A model generated the notes under the pieces. The model saw only the letters and a program-made list of their open reading frames with translations. It was not told the DNA's origin and searched no databases. A DNA stretch of 35,249 bases from Halarsenatibacter sp964462585 (lineage in GTDB: Bacteria > Bacillota > Halanaerobiia > Halanaerobiales > Halarsenatibacteraceae), in contig CAYXAK010000011.1 of assembly GCA_964462585.1 (NCBI GenBank), positions 1-35,249 of the forward strand, in the 5' to 3' direction. Each line of letters opens with the position of its first letter. Within the stretch, counting starts at the first letter, position 1. The position numbers and the translations under genes were made by a program. This document shows, one piece after another, positions 23,884-31,857 of the stretch.

Positions 23884-24025
23884 GCGATTTTTGCTGTTTT
23901 TTCGTTTTTGTTCTTATTTATGTGGAATTAATCCTGTATTTCAATAGAGGAGATAGGCTATCACTCTAGAAATAGGAATATAGCAGTATCGTGAATATAG
24001 CATTTTATGGAATGGGGGATAGAAA

Positions 24026-24895
24026 ATGAATGAAACTGAACTGAAAAAAATACTCACAGAAGAACAGCAATATGAATATCTGCAGCTTCCCGAGCGGCTG
24101 GCCCGGAAGCTTGAGATTGAAAACACCTCCGATTATAAGGGAGTAAAAGCCAGATTTGAATATATAAAATCCTATTTTGAGGAGAATTCTCTGCAGAGCA
24201 TCGTCAATATTGGCGGCAACTGTGGTTTTTTCTCGCTCTCTCTGCTGGATGAGGATCTGGCCCAGGAAGCGATAATATACGATATTAAAGAGGAGATGCT
24301 GGATATTGGCGGCAAAATTGCTGCTGCCATGAATCTCTCGGACAGGTGCAGGTTTGAAAAGAAGATGATCAATCTGGCTGAACTGGAATCACTTCCGGAG
24401 GCAGATGTGCTAATATGCCAGAATGTTATTCACCATGCCGGAGATTATTTCGATGAGGAACTGGTTAAGGAGAAGGGCTGGGGAGATTATTCCCAACTTT
24501 TCCTGCAGAAGCTGCGCTCCAAATATGACAGGGCAGTTCTCGCGGTGGGCTTTAAATGGAATAAACCCAAATACTGGGATGTCGAAAAAAATGAGAGGCG
24601 CAATATCTTTGCAGGCATACTGGATGAAGCAGACTGGGAGATAGTCAGTGATGCCAATGTATTTGCCCTTATGCAAAGCAAAAAACCTCTTAATTACAGG
24701 AATTTTCTCGGTCAGGTTGACGAATTTGATAAGAGTGAGCTTGGTTATCTCTGGGATCTGATAAGTTTTAACGCCATCAAGCATGCCAGCATTCTGCTGG
24801 GTTCTAAATCGGAGGATATTAAGACCAGCATACCCGCTCTATCTGAGCTGGCCCGGGAAATAGCGAAGAGCTATCATATCTATCTGCTGGAATGA
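24026..24895 (+). CDS. Class I SAM-dependent methyltransferase
   Basis: A 289-residue protein with a SAM-binding Rossmann core: motif I SIVNIGGNCGFF (58-69), an acidic post-I loop IYDIKEEM (about 84-91) and a motif II-like LICQNVIHHAGDYF near 129-142. The glycine-rich loop is slightly atypical (IGGNCGFF rather than GxGxG). A helical N-terminal lead and a C-terminal helical tail flank the core. The methyl acceptor is unknown; the family look is that of small-molecule or tRNA-type methyltransferases, but I cannot choose. The ATG follows a GGGGGAT site. A small zinc-ribbon gene follows after 22 bases. Confidence 0.75.
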   Translation: MNETELKKILTEEQQYEYLQLPERLARKLEIENTSDYKGVKARFEYIKSYFEENSLQSIVNIGGNCGFFSLSLLDEDLAQEAIIYDIKEEMLDIGGKIAAAMNLSDRCRFEKKMINLAELESLPEADVLICQNVIHHAGDYFDEELVKEKGWGDYSQLFLQKLRSKYDRAVLAVGFKWNKPKYWDVEKNERRNIFAGILDEADWEIVSDANVFALMQSKKPLNYRNFLGQVDEFDKSELGYLWDLISFNAIKHASILLGSKSEDIKTSIPALSELAREIAKSYHIYLLE

Positions 24896-24917
24896 ACTAT
24901 AGAAGGGGTGGACCAAA

Positions 24918-25154
24918 ATGCTGACAATTAAATGCGCTGCCTGCAAAACCAAGATCATGAAATACAAAAAGATCGGTAAGGGCCGGGTTCTCCGCTGTTA
25001 CAGGGACAGAATAACTCGACTTTATGATGCTGAGGTGGAGGAAGACAGCCTTTGCTGTGGAGAATGCGGCCGGGAGATAGGTGAGATAGAGGATGACAGG
25101 GTGAATATGAACAGCCAGGCCTTTACCTACAGCGGCAGCAAGATAAGCCGGTGA
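24918..25154 (+). CDS. Small cysteine-rich zinc-ribbon-like protein
   Basis: A 78-residue conserved-looking hypothetical protein. Cysteines are arranged as C6-x2-C9, C27, and C46-C47-x2-C50, fitting a zinc ribbon split by a basic, lysine- and arginine-rich segment (residues 10-34) that could touch nucleic acid. The C-terminus is short and polar. I do not recognise a named family. AAGGGGTGG lies ahead of the ATG, and the gene is probably cotranscribed with the methyltransferase upstream. Confidence 0.65.
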   Translation: MLTIKCAACKTKIMKYKKIGKGRVLRCYRDRITRLYDAEVEEDSLCCGECGREIGEIEDDRVNMNSQAFTYSGSKISR

Positions 25155-25229
25155 AACTGCCAGCCCTGCACATGGTCAGGCAGAACCCTCTTTGTTTAAT
25201 GTTTTACAGAAATTACAGGACAGCAGAGG

Positions 25230-25258
25230 TATAATTTCACATGTCATAAACATGACAT
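25230..25258 (+). promoter_or_regulatory. Candidate -10 and operator upstream of the FmdB-type gene
   Basis: TATAAT (25230-25235) is followed by a perfect 7-base inverted repeat, ATGTCAT (25241-25247) and ATGACAT (25252-25258). It lies where a repressor would block initiation. No convincing -35 is seen at 17 bases. Confidence 0.45.
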
Positions 25259-25282
25259 AAAACAGATAGAAAGAGGGATATA

Positions 25283-25468
25283 ATGCCATCATATGCTTTT
25301 AAATGTCAGAATTGTCAGGAGAAGTTTGAGATTGAGATTTCACTGGATGAAAGAGAAGAATTAAAGCCCAGCTGTCCTGTCTGTGGCAGTGAAGATGTTG
25401 TTCAGACCTTTGACAGAATAGGTATAATGGGCTGCAGCACCAGCGGTAAATCCAGCTCACCTGGCTGA
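25283..25468 (+). CDS. FmdB-family zinc-ribbon protein
   Basis: A 61-residue protein with the FmdB pattern MPSYAFKCQNC (cysteines 8 and 11) and CPVCGS (31 and 34), plus Cys51 in a glycine- and serine-rich tail. The family is named from a putative regulator beside formamidase or formylmethanofuran dehydrogenase genes; its real role is unproven. The start ATG follows AGAGGGA. It is convergent with the AbiTii-domain gene, whose stop is 30 bases downstream. Confidence 0.85.
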   Translation: MPSYAFKCQNCQEKFEIEISLDEREELKPSCPVCGSEDVVQTFDRIGIMGCSTSGKSSSPG

Positions 25469-25498
25469 AGTTTCGGCGGCTGATGACCCAGGTGGGGT

Positions 25499-26188
25499 CT
25501 AATCTATAGTTTCCTGAATTTTATTTATGTCAGAGATGAGCTTCTCCATTTCTGAGTTATCGGGATTCTTCCGGGTTAATTCCCGGGAGAGTCTCTTTAA
25601 TTTTTCTCCGATTAATTTTCTGGTCTCAACTTCATCTTCTAATTTTTGCAGGGATAATTTAAGCCGGACGGTCCTGTCAGGGCTTTTTTCTTCCTTCTGT
25701 ATTTTTACAGTCCAGTCATAAATTTTGTTTCTCACCTGCTGCAGCATTTTTTCTATCTGTTCGGGTTCGATGATAAAGACAAAATCAGCTTCAAGGCCCA
25801 GCCTCTCCCTGAACCTGGCCTGCTTATCCTCCGGCACTTCTTTTCTGAAAAGCGCCTCATTATCCTGGCTGTTTTCGAGCAGGCTTTCCAGTTCAGCCAG
25901 TGGATCTCTTATCTCTATCTCGGATAGTTTTCTGTCGATGGATTCGCTGTCTGTTTTGAGTATCTGCCAGCCCTGAAAGGCATCATGGAGAGCCAGTCTG
26001 CCTTTTAGCAGCCTGTGTTCGGGCAGTGAACTGTCCTCATCGTACCCCGTCAATTCCTGTTTTATCCAGGAGCTTCTTTCCTTATCATCTACTTCAGATG
26101 CTGCACTCTGTGCTTTTCTCAGGAGTCCTTCTATACTGTGCTCTGTGTCCAAACAGGCATTCTGCAGATCTTTCAGCTGGGAATTCAT
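25499..26188 (-). CDS. AbiTii-domain protein
   Basis: A 229-residue acidic, mostly helical soluble protein. Residues 13-62 resemble the AbiTii domain seen in abortive-infection and other defence proteins: a helix with LLRKAQSAASEV, then WIKQELTGYD (41-50) and PEHRLLKGRL. The remainder (about 80-229) is predicted to be helical with heptad-like charge patterns and no catalytic motif I recognise. No toxin or nuclease partner lies beside it. The ATG at 26188 follows GAGGAGG. It may be a stand-alone defence or phage-sensing protein, or a domesticated relative. Confidence 0.7.
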   Translation of the reverse strand: MNSQLKDLQNACLDTEHSIEGLLRKAQSAASEVDDKERSSWIKQELTGYDEDSSLPEHRLLKGRLALHDAFQGWQILKTDSESIDRKLSEIEIRDPLAELESLLENSQDNEALFRKEVPEDKQARFRERLGLEADFVFIIEPEQIEKMLQQVRNKIYDWTVKIQKEEKSPDRTVRLKLSLQKLEDEVETRKLIGEKLKRLSRELTRKNPDNSEMEKLISDINKIQETID

Positions 26189-26306
26189 GTCATTGTCCTC
26201 CTCAGTAAATTCAGTTTTTTTATATTATATCAGGAGCTGGAAGGATATCGAAGGGGAATTTATACATATCCTAAAGAATTTCAGGCTTTGGAGAGGAGAT
26301 GCTATT

Positions 26307-26906
26307 TTGCATAAAAAATATAAGAAAGCCCTCCATCTTGAATATATTACTCTTGCTTACAGTATATTAGAAGCTGTAGTTTCCATAGCTGCAGGTTTGA
26401 TGTCCGGAAGTCTCGCCCTTTTAAGTTTTGGGCTGGATAGTGTGGCAGAATCAATGTCAGGAGCTGTATTAATCTGGAGGTTACACCGGCAGTCGAGTAT
26501 TACCTCTTCCAGCGAGGAAGCACAGGTGGAAAGAACTGCAGAAAAACTGGTTGGCATATCTTTCCTGCTGCTGGCAGGGTATGTTATTTATGAAGTTGTA
26601 AAGATGCTGCTGATCGGCTCCATCCCTGAACCTTCTCTTCCTGGAATTTTCATTGCCATTGCAGCACTCATATTAATGCCTGTTCTGGCTTACCGCAAAT
26701 ATAATCTGGGCCGAGAACTCAATCTAAAATCATTGCAGGCAGATGCCAAAGAAACCCTGGTATGCTCACTTCTTTCCCTGGCTCTTCTGGTGGGGCTAAT
26801 AGCCAATTACTTTTTCGGATTATGGTATTTTGATCCTGCAGTTAGCTCTCTGATAGCTATATTTCTCATCGGGGAAGGCAAGGAGTTAATTGCAGGTGAA
26901 GAATGA
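26307..26906 (+). CDS. Cation diffusion facilitator-like membrane protein (short form)
   Basis: A 199-residue protein with about six hydrophobic segments. GSLALLSFGLDSVAESMSG (residues 35-53) resembles the CDF helix II motif, and SLQADAKETLVCSLLSLA the helix V motif; both carry acidic metal-site residues. It lacks the C-terminal cytoplasmic domain of most CDF exporters, so it is a truncated-length family member rather than a broken gene. The start is set at TTG 26307, which has GAGAGGAGA upstream; a start at 26145 would overlap the divergent AbiTii gene. The ion is unknown. Confidence 0.75.
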   Translation: MHKKYKKALHLEYITLAYSILEAVVSIAAGLMSGSLALLSFGLDSVAESMSGAVLIWRLHRQSSITSSSEEAQVERTAEKLVGISFLLLAGYVIYEVVKMLLIGSIPEPSLPGIFIAIAALILMPVLAYRKYNLGRELNLKSLQADAKETLVCSLLSLALLVGLIANYFFGLWYFDPAVSSLIAIFLIGEGKELIAGEE

Positions 26907-27021
26907 CCGGTATTTATCTCTCAGACTTTACAGGTTAGGCAGGTTGTGATAAAATAATTGCTGTCAGTGGAAAGGATGGCGAAAAGCGTATATTCCTTGC
27001 AATTCTCGTCAGGATCTATCC

Positions 27022-27050
27022 TTGACAAAAAGCCTCATTCGGGTTATAAT
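27022..27050 (+). promoter_or_regulatory. Consensus promoter of tRNA-His
   Basis: Perfect TTGACA (27022-27027), 17 bases, perfect TATAAT (27045-27050), the strongest promoter in the window by match to consensus. The 26907-27021 stretch upstream of it shows no gene. Confidence 0.93.
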
Positions 27051-27084
27051 TTAGAAGTGAAAGATAAATAATAAATTTAATTGT

Positions 27085-27161
27085 GGTGGATGTAGCTCAG
27101 GGGTTAGAGCGCAGGATTGTGGATCCTGAGGTCGAGGGTTCAAATCCCTTCATCCACCCCA
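27085..27161 (+). tRNA. tRNA-His (GTG anticodon)
   Basis: All four stems pair. The acceptor arm (27086-27092 with 27151-27157), the D stem GCTC/GAGC, the anticodon stem CAGGA/TCCTG with anticodon GTG at 27119-27121, and the T arm GAGGG/CCCTT around TTCAAAT are all visible. The extra 5' G (27085) that pairs with C73 (27158) is diagnostic of histidine tRNA, and CCA is encoded (27159-27161). Confidence 0.97.
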
Positions 27162-27193
27162 TTTTAATTTTAACAGATTCATTCAAACCATAA

Positions 27194-27224
27194 ATGCCCA
27201 CCGGCAGGGTCAGCCGGTGGGCAT
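27194..27224. terminator. Hairpin between tRNA-His and the convergent UPF0340 gene
   Basis: A perfect 12-base stem (27194-27205 with 27213-27224) with a 7-base loop, lying between convergent genes. Only short A/T-rich flanks and no real T run are present, so termination may be partial. Confidence 0.65.
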
Positions 27225-27293
27225 AAATAATTTGAGAGCATTTTATTCTTTTCAGCTGCTCTATTTTAAAACGGTTGTGATTTTTTCATCGAT

Positions 27294-27857
27294 TCAGGAA
27301 GGATAACGGGCTCTCTGGCCTCCTATGAGCCTGGGCCTGGTTCTGGCCATGGTTATATGGGCTTCTCCCAGCTTTATAACACGGCTGCGCACGGGCACAG
27401 CCACCTCTTTCAGGTGCATCCCTATCAGAGTATCTCCTATATCCAGGCCGGCATCGGCCCTGATCGATTCCACTACAACCGCTTCATCCAGTTTTTCGTA
27501 AGCTGCTGCCCCCATGGCTCCACCTGCGTCCGGGGCGGGGATAACGGTTACCTTTTCCAGGTCTGAATTTGCTAAAAGTTCGCCGGGTACCACCAGTGCG
27601 CGGTTGAGGTGTTCACAGCACTGAAAGACTGGATATATTTCTTCAGCCTCTAATTTATTCTTTATGACGGAGAATAGCTCTTCAGCCAGTTCAAGATTGG
27701 AGGCTTTGCCAATTTTCTCACCGATAATTTCGCTTGTGCTGCAGCCTATGACCATGACATCCTCTCTATCAAGCTCTGCTGCTGACAGCAGATCTTCCAG
27801 AGCCAGTGACAGATCAGACTTGAGCTGCTTGATATCTACATCATTCTCAGATACCAT
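27294..27857 (-). CDS. UPF0340 (YwlG/TIGR01440) family protein
   Basis: A 187-residue protein closely matching Bacillus YwlG-type proteins: VIGCSTSEIIGEKIGKAS, CCEHLNRALVV, ADAGLDIGDTLIGMHLKEVAVPVR and TMARTRPRLIGGQRA are all conserved in the family. The function is not established. Conservation of Cys, Ser, Glu and His suggests an enzyme. The start is ATG 27857, behind an AAGGGGG site on the minus strand; an upstream in-frame ATG at 27929 would run through the promoter region. It is divergent from the rhomboid gene. Confidence 0.92.
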   Translation of the reverse strand: MVSENDVDIKQLKSDLSLALEDLLSAAELDREDVMVIGCSTSEIIGEKIGKASNLELAEELFSVIKNKLEAEEIYPVFQCCEHLNRALVVPGELLANSDLEKVTVIPAPDAGGAMGAAAYEKLDEAVVVESIRADAGLDIGDTLIGMHLKEVAVPVRSRVIKLGEAHITMARTRPRLIGGQRARYPS

Positions 27858-27963
27858 AATAATACCCCCTTGTTCAATTATAAGCATAATATATTTAACT
27901 TGATTTTTCCAGTCTAAATTTATTATCATTTACTAAGAGGCCCATCAAGAGGAGAAATCAATA

Positions 27964-28629
27964 ATGCTTCCCCTGAGAGATAACATTATCCGCCGGCAAA
28001 AACCCCTGGCCACGGCGGTTCTGATCGGAGTCAATATTTTTGTATTTATATATCAGGCCCGACTGCCCGGCCTGGAGCTGATGGAATTTGTGGAGAGATA
28101 TGGTTTGATTCCGGCAATCTTCATAGAAGAACCCGTCAGCCAGCTCTACGCACCTTTAACCTCAATGTTTTTACATGGCGGGATCGGTCATCTTGTCGGT
28201 AATATGTGGATGCTGGGCCTTTTCGGTGATAATGTTGAGGACAGGATGGGGCGGTTTTCCTTTATCATATTCTATCTTTTGAGCGGGTTTGCAGCCGGCG
28301 GTGTTCACCTGGCCTTTAATATTGAATCTACAGTTCCCACCATAGGGGCCTCAGGTGCTGTGGCGGGCGTCATGGCCGCCTATGTTTTTTTGTTTCCACT
28401 GGCCCGGGTTGTCACACTGATACCCATCTTTTTCTTCCCCTATATCGTCTCGATCCCTGCCGTGATTTTCATCGGGATCTGGTTTCTTACCCAGGTTTAT
28501 TATGGAACAATGTCTCTGGCCATGGGGGCAGGATTTGGAGGCATAGCATGGTGGGCTCATATCGGTGGGTTTATCTTTGGCGGAGCTGTCTACAGATTTT
28601 TTCTCAAAAAGAAGTTACAATACTATTGA
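27964..28629 (+). CDS. Rhomboid-family intramembrane serine protease
   Basis: A 221-residue membrane protein with about six helices. The catalytic dyad is clear: Ser130 in the GASGAVAGV motif and His199 in AHIGGFIFG. The oxyanion-side HxxxN of the family is present as His76-x3-Asn80 in GHLVGN, together with the L1-loop sequence. It cleaves transmembrane segments of target proteins; the target is unknown. The ATG follows a GAGGAGAAA site. It begins a run of membrane-linked genes on the plus strand that extends to the pyrophosphatase gene. Confidence 0.94.
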   Translation: MLPLRDNIIRRQKPLATAVLIGVNIFVFIYQARLPGLELMEFVERYGLIPAIFIEEPVSQLYAPLTSMFLHGGIGHLVGNMWMLGLFGDNVEDRMGRFSFIIFYLLSGFAAGGVHLAFNIESTVPTIGASGAVAGVMAAYVFLFPLARVVTLIPIFFFPYIVSIPAVIFIGIWFLTQVYYGTMSLAMGAGFGGIAWWAHIGGFIFGGAVYRFFLKKKLQYY

Positions 28630-28650
28630 GAACTGAGATGGTGATAAATT

Positions 28651-29610
28651 ATGCTGGACCAGGATAAGATGAGCAGGTTTTTTAAAAATAAATACGTGCT
28701 GATGATTATTTTGATAATTATTCTGGCAGGCTTAAGCTTCACATTATACCAGTATTATCATCAGGATTTTGGCATCCAGGAGATAAACCCCGCAGAGGAA
28801 GACGATTTTTCCGTGAAATATTATCTGTATTTCGATGAGAAGGCGGATGTGGAGGAAAAACCCCTCATGCTGCACCCCTTTCATGCCGGGTGGGAAAATG
28901 ATGATATGGAATTAGAGGAAGCTGATGCCGGTGCTGAGGCCTATCAGGCCGCACGTTCTATACACGGCCTGGCAGAGGAAGTAGGCGCCGCCCTGCTGGT
29001 TCCTGCCTTCGCTTTTGAGTATGGTCCCGGGGAAACCCCCGAAAAACGGGATATTGTCGATCGCTATGAGCGCTCTTTTGCAGAACTGGAGGGTATGATC
29101 GATCACGCTGCTTCCAGGCTGGAGGAGAATGGGATGGTGCTGAAAGAAAATATTTATCTTTTCGGCTTTGGCTATTCATCTCTATTCGCCTCTCGCTGGA
29201 TGCTCAACAATCCGCATGAGATTGAGAGAGCTGCCCTGGGTGCTCCGGGGGAATGGCCGGCTGTGCCTCAGCTGGAATATCGGGGGCATGAGCTGGAGTT
29301 TCCCCTGGGTATGAGCGGCATACCTGATGATGAGGATAAGCTTGAGCTTATCTCGGATACTCCGGTCTTAATTTTTCGAGGAGAGGAGGACAGAATATCC
29401 TTTCTCTCCGATCGCAGGGTATTTACCGATCTGCAGGAGGATTTACTGCAGGAGATGGCAGAAAGCGATTATGATGAAATCCTGAATCTGGCCGTGGAAC
29501 TATATGAGGATTCTCCTTTACGCTTAAGGTATGAGGAATATCCTGAGGTTGATCATCGCTTCAATCTGGAGATGCATGATGATGTGATTGATTTTTTTCG
29601 GGATAATTAA
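28651..29610 (+). CDS. Membrane-anchored alpha/beta-hydrolase-like protein
   Basis: A 319-residue protein with one N-terminal transmembrane segment (about 15-33), followed by an acidic extracytoplasmic domain. An alpha/beta hydrolase fold is suggested by HPFHAGW near 75-81, a nucleophile elbow GFGYSSLF with Ser176, a RGEEDRI acid segment near 250 and VDHRFN near 306. The elbow is G-Y-S-S-L, not the usual G-x-S-x-G, so activity is uncertain. It resembles feruloyl-esterase or polyhydroxybutyrate-depolymerase-like proteins. The ribosome binding site is weak; ATG 28669 is an alternative start. Confidence 0.65.
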   Translation: MLDQDKMSRFFKNKYVLMIILIIILAGLSFTLYQYYHQDFGIQEINPAEEDDFSVKYYLYFDEKADVEEKPLMLHPFHAGWENDDMELEEADAGAEAYQAARSIHGLAEEVGAALLVPAFAFEYGPGETPEKRDIVDRYERSFAELEGMIDHAASRLEENGMVLKENIYLFGFGYSSLFASRWMLNNPHEIERAALGAPGEWPAVPQLEYRGHELEFPLGMSGIPDDEDKLELISDTPVLIFRGEEDRISFLSDRRVFTDLQEDLLQEMAESDYDEILNLAVELYEDSPLRLRYEEYPEVDHRFNLEMHDDVIDFFRDN

Positions 29611-29645
29611 TCTGCTCTATTAAACATTTCTGGAAGGAGAAAACC

Positions 29646-30170
29646 ATGTTTATCCGTCTGCTGCTCTTATTTACAATTGTGCCCATGGTGGAGCTGGCTC
29701 TTCTGATCTGGGTGGGGGGCAGAATAGGTGTCATCCCCACCATTGTTATAGTCGCTTCAACAGGGGCTATAGGTGTTACCGCTGCTAAAATGCAGGGTTT
29801 TTTAATAATGAACCGCATAAAGGAAAATTTTGCCCGCCAGCAGCTGCCCACCATCAATATGATAGAGGGAGTTATGATACTTGTGGGAGGAGCTATGCTT
29901 TTGACTCCGGGCCTCATAACCGATATAGCGGGATTTCTTTTCATTCTGCCCTTTTCCCGTCCGATGCTTGCCAGATTAATCCACAGATATGTGGGCGGCT
30001 ATCTTAAAAAGAGAGGTTATAACTCCCAGCAGAGATCATTTTCCTTTGAATATCATGATTTTGAGAGAGGAAACAGGAAGGATCACAGAGGGAGAAGTGA
30101 TGAAGATGTCTATGATATCAGCCCGGATTCTGCCCGGGATGAGAGGGAAGACAATAACGGTCAGGAGTGA
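29646..30170 (+). CDS. fxsA: FxsA-family membrane protein
   Basis: A 174-residue protein. The N-terminal 120 residues carry the FxsA pattern: FTIVPMVELALLIWVGGRIG, TIVIVASTGAIGVTAAKMQG and GGAMLLTPGLITDIAGFLFILP, with about four helices. The C-terminal 55 residues are hydrophilic and rich in Arg, Asp and Glu. In E. coli, FxsA overproduction relieves exclusion of phage T7 by the F plasmid; the cellular role is unclear. GAAGGAG lies upstream of the ATG. The next gene starts 7 bases after its stop. Confidence 0.92.
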   Translation: MFIRLLLLFTIVPMVELALLIWVGGRIGVIPTIVIVASTGAIGVTAAKMQGFLIMNRIKENFARQQLPTINMIEGVMILVGGAMLLTPGLITDIAGFLFILPFSRPMLARLIHRYVGGYLKKRGYNSQQRSFSFEYHDFERGNRKDHRGRSDEDVYDISPDSARDEREDNNGQE

Positions 30171-30177
30171 ATAAAAA

Positions 30178-30951
30178 TTGACAGAGCTACTGGAATCGGT
30201 CTTTTTGGGCATTGTTCAGGGCATAGTGGACCCCATGCCAGTGAGCAGTTCGGGTCACCTCGTTCTAATCCAGCATTTTTTTGGCATTGAACAGCGTTTG
30301 ACTCTGAGCGTATTTTTGCATTTCGGCAATCTGCTGGCCATCATACTGGTCTTTCGCCGCGATATCAGGGAAATATTCAACCTCAATCCCCGCTATCCCC
30401 GCCTGGTTAAGTACATAATCATCGGCATAATACCGGCGGGAGCTGCGGGCTTTTTTCTCAAATCATTTTTTGACAGGGTATTTGCCACAACTCTGGTGGT
30501 GGGCTTTATGCTTCTGGTGACTGGATTTGTGCTCTTCAGCTCCCGCCTGGTTACCAGAAAGGGAAGGCCTATGGAGGAGATGAAGCTGAAAGATGCCCTG
30601 CTGGTGGGTTTTGCCCAGATGCTGGCTTTGTTTCCCGGGCTTTCACGTTCGGGAATGACGATTGTCTCGGGTCTCTTTTCAGGTCTGGATAGGCGTCTGG
30701 CGGTGAAATATTCATTTCTGATGTCGATACCCATAGTTTTTGCAGCCACAATGCTGGAGGCAGTGACTATCTGGCAGCAGGGTATGGGCGATGTCACCCT
30801 TCCCATGATTTTTGCCGGCACACTTTCGGCAGTGATCTCAGGTTTTGCAGCTATAAAACTTCTGCAGCACATAGTGGACAGACAGAGACTTTTTATATTT
30901 GCCTATTACTGCTGGCTGCTGGGTGTTGTGGTGCTGGGACTTTTCTGGTGA
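30178..30951 (+). CDS. uppP: UppP/BacA-like undecaprenyl-diphosphatase with altered active-site motif
   Basis: A 257-residue polytopic phosphatase that would recycle undecaprenyl diphosphate for cell-wall synthesis. The N-terminal motif reads GIVQGIVDPMPVSSSGH: Gln14 and Asp18 take the places of the two catalytic glutamates (E17 and E21 in E. coli), while His27 and the SSSGH segment are kept. The second motif is FPGLSRSG with Arg157. Glu-to-Gln at the first site occurs in the family, whereas Asp at the second is unusual. It may be a diverged paralogue acting on another polyprenyl diphosphate. TTG start, with GGAG at the end of fxsA. Confidence 0.82.
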   Translation: MTELLESVFLGIVQGIVDPMPVSSSGHLVLIQHFFGIEQRLTLSVFLHFGNLLAIILVFRRDIREIFNLNPRYPRLVKYIIIGIIPAGAAGFFLKSFFDRVFATTLVVGFMLLVTGFVLFSSRLVTRKGRPMEEMKLKDALLVGFAQMLALFPGLSRSGMTIVSGLFSGLDRRLAVKYSFLMSIPIVFAATMLEAVTIWQQGMGDVTLPMIFAGTLSAVISGFAAIKLLQHIVDRQRLFIFAYYCWLLGVVVLGLFW

Positions 30952-30996
30952 AATTAGTGCGGCTAAAAATATTTTATTGTAAAGGAGTAGATAATC

Positions 30997-31617
30997 GTGC
31001 AGGAATATCGTGAAAATCTGGCCCACCCCTGGCATGGTGTGAGCACCGGTGAGGAGAGTCCTGAAGCTGTCAACGTCTATATTGAACTGGTTCCCCGGGA
31101 TGGCATAAAGTATGAGCTGGATAAGAGGAGCGGACTTCTAAAAGTTGATCGTCCTCAGCGTTTTTCCAGTTATTCTCCCGCTCCCTATGGCATGATTCCC
31201 CGAACTTATTGTGGTGAGAGAGTTGCTGATATCATGGCTTCCGCAACAGAGCTGAAAGAACTTAAAGGTGATGGCGATCCGCTGGATATTATCGTGCTGA
31301 CGGAGAAAATAGTCCCCCACGGTGATATCTTAATGACAGCCCGCCCCATAGGTGGACTCGGGCTTCTGGACAGAGGGGAGGCGGACGATAAATTGATAGC
31401 GGTTTTGAAGGATGATGCCGTCTACGGACAGCATGACTGCCTGTCAGATCTTCCCGAGGATATACTGACAAGGCTTAAACACTATTTTCTCAGTTATAAG
31501 ACCGGGCCTGACGAAGAAGAGCCCAAATGCAAGGTTAAGACGGTTTACGGGCGGGAACAGGCACACGAACTAATCGAAGCTTCCTGCAGAGATTATGAGG
31601 ATCTTATCGGAGATTGA
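30997..31617 (+). CDS. ppa: Family I inorganic pyrophosphatase
   Basis: A 206-residue soluble enzyme hydrolysing pyrophosphate to phosphate, pulling biosynthetic reactions forward. The metal-binding signature DGDPLDIIVL supplies Asp92, Asp94 and Asp97, with SSYSPAPYGMIPRTYCG before it and KDD near 136 after it. The N-terminal 25 residues (EYRENLAHPWHG) are as in the plant/bacterial class. GTG start behind AAAGGAGT. It is acidic, and the last gene of the run that began with the rhomboid gene. No terminator directly follows; see the leader region after it. Confidence 0.95.
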   Translation: MQEYRENLAHPWHGVSTGEESPEAVNVYIELVPRDGIKYELDKRSGLLKVDRPQRFSSYSPAPYGMIPRTYCGERVADIMASATELKELKGDGDPLDIIVLTEKIVPHGDILMTARPIGGLGLLDRGEADDKLIAVLKDDAVYGQHDCLSDLPEDILTRLKHYFLSYKTGPDEEEPKCKVKTVYGREQAHELIEASCRDYEDLIGD

Positions 31618-31728
31618 TTTTCCAGATATACTGAGAAAAAAGCTATGAGGATTTCTTTAGCTCTGACAGACCCTGATGATTGATTAGCTCTCTTGATCTT
31701 AATATTGCAGTTTATTATGGTTTTAGGT

Positions 31729-31757
31729 TTGACAATCAGATCGTTTTTTGTTAATAT
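31729..31757 (+). promoter_or_regulatory. Promoter of the ProU-type ABC operon
   Basis: TTGACA (31729-31734), a 17-base spacer and TAATAT (31752-31757). Transcription would start near 31764, giving a leader of about 155 bases. Confidence 0.85.
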
Positions 31758-31808
31758 TCTTATGGAATAGTGAGAAAGGGTTAAAGCTTTTATAAATGTC
31801 GAGATATT

Positions 31809-31857
31809 GGGAGGTACGGGGGTATGTAATACAGCATATTTCTGTACCTCTTTTTCT
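31809..31857 (+). terminator. Attenuator-like terminator in the ProU-type leader
   Basis: Arms 31811-31817 and 31844-31850 (GAGGTAC with GTACCTC) pair perfectly, extended by two G-U pairs on the outside, with an inner TATG/CATA stem. A T run follows. Lying downstream of the promoter and 63 bases before the ATG, it looks like a control point; it would also stop read-through from ppa. Confidence 0.75.
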
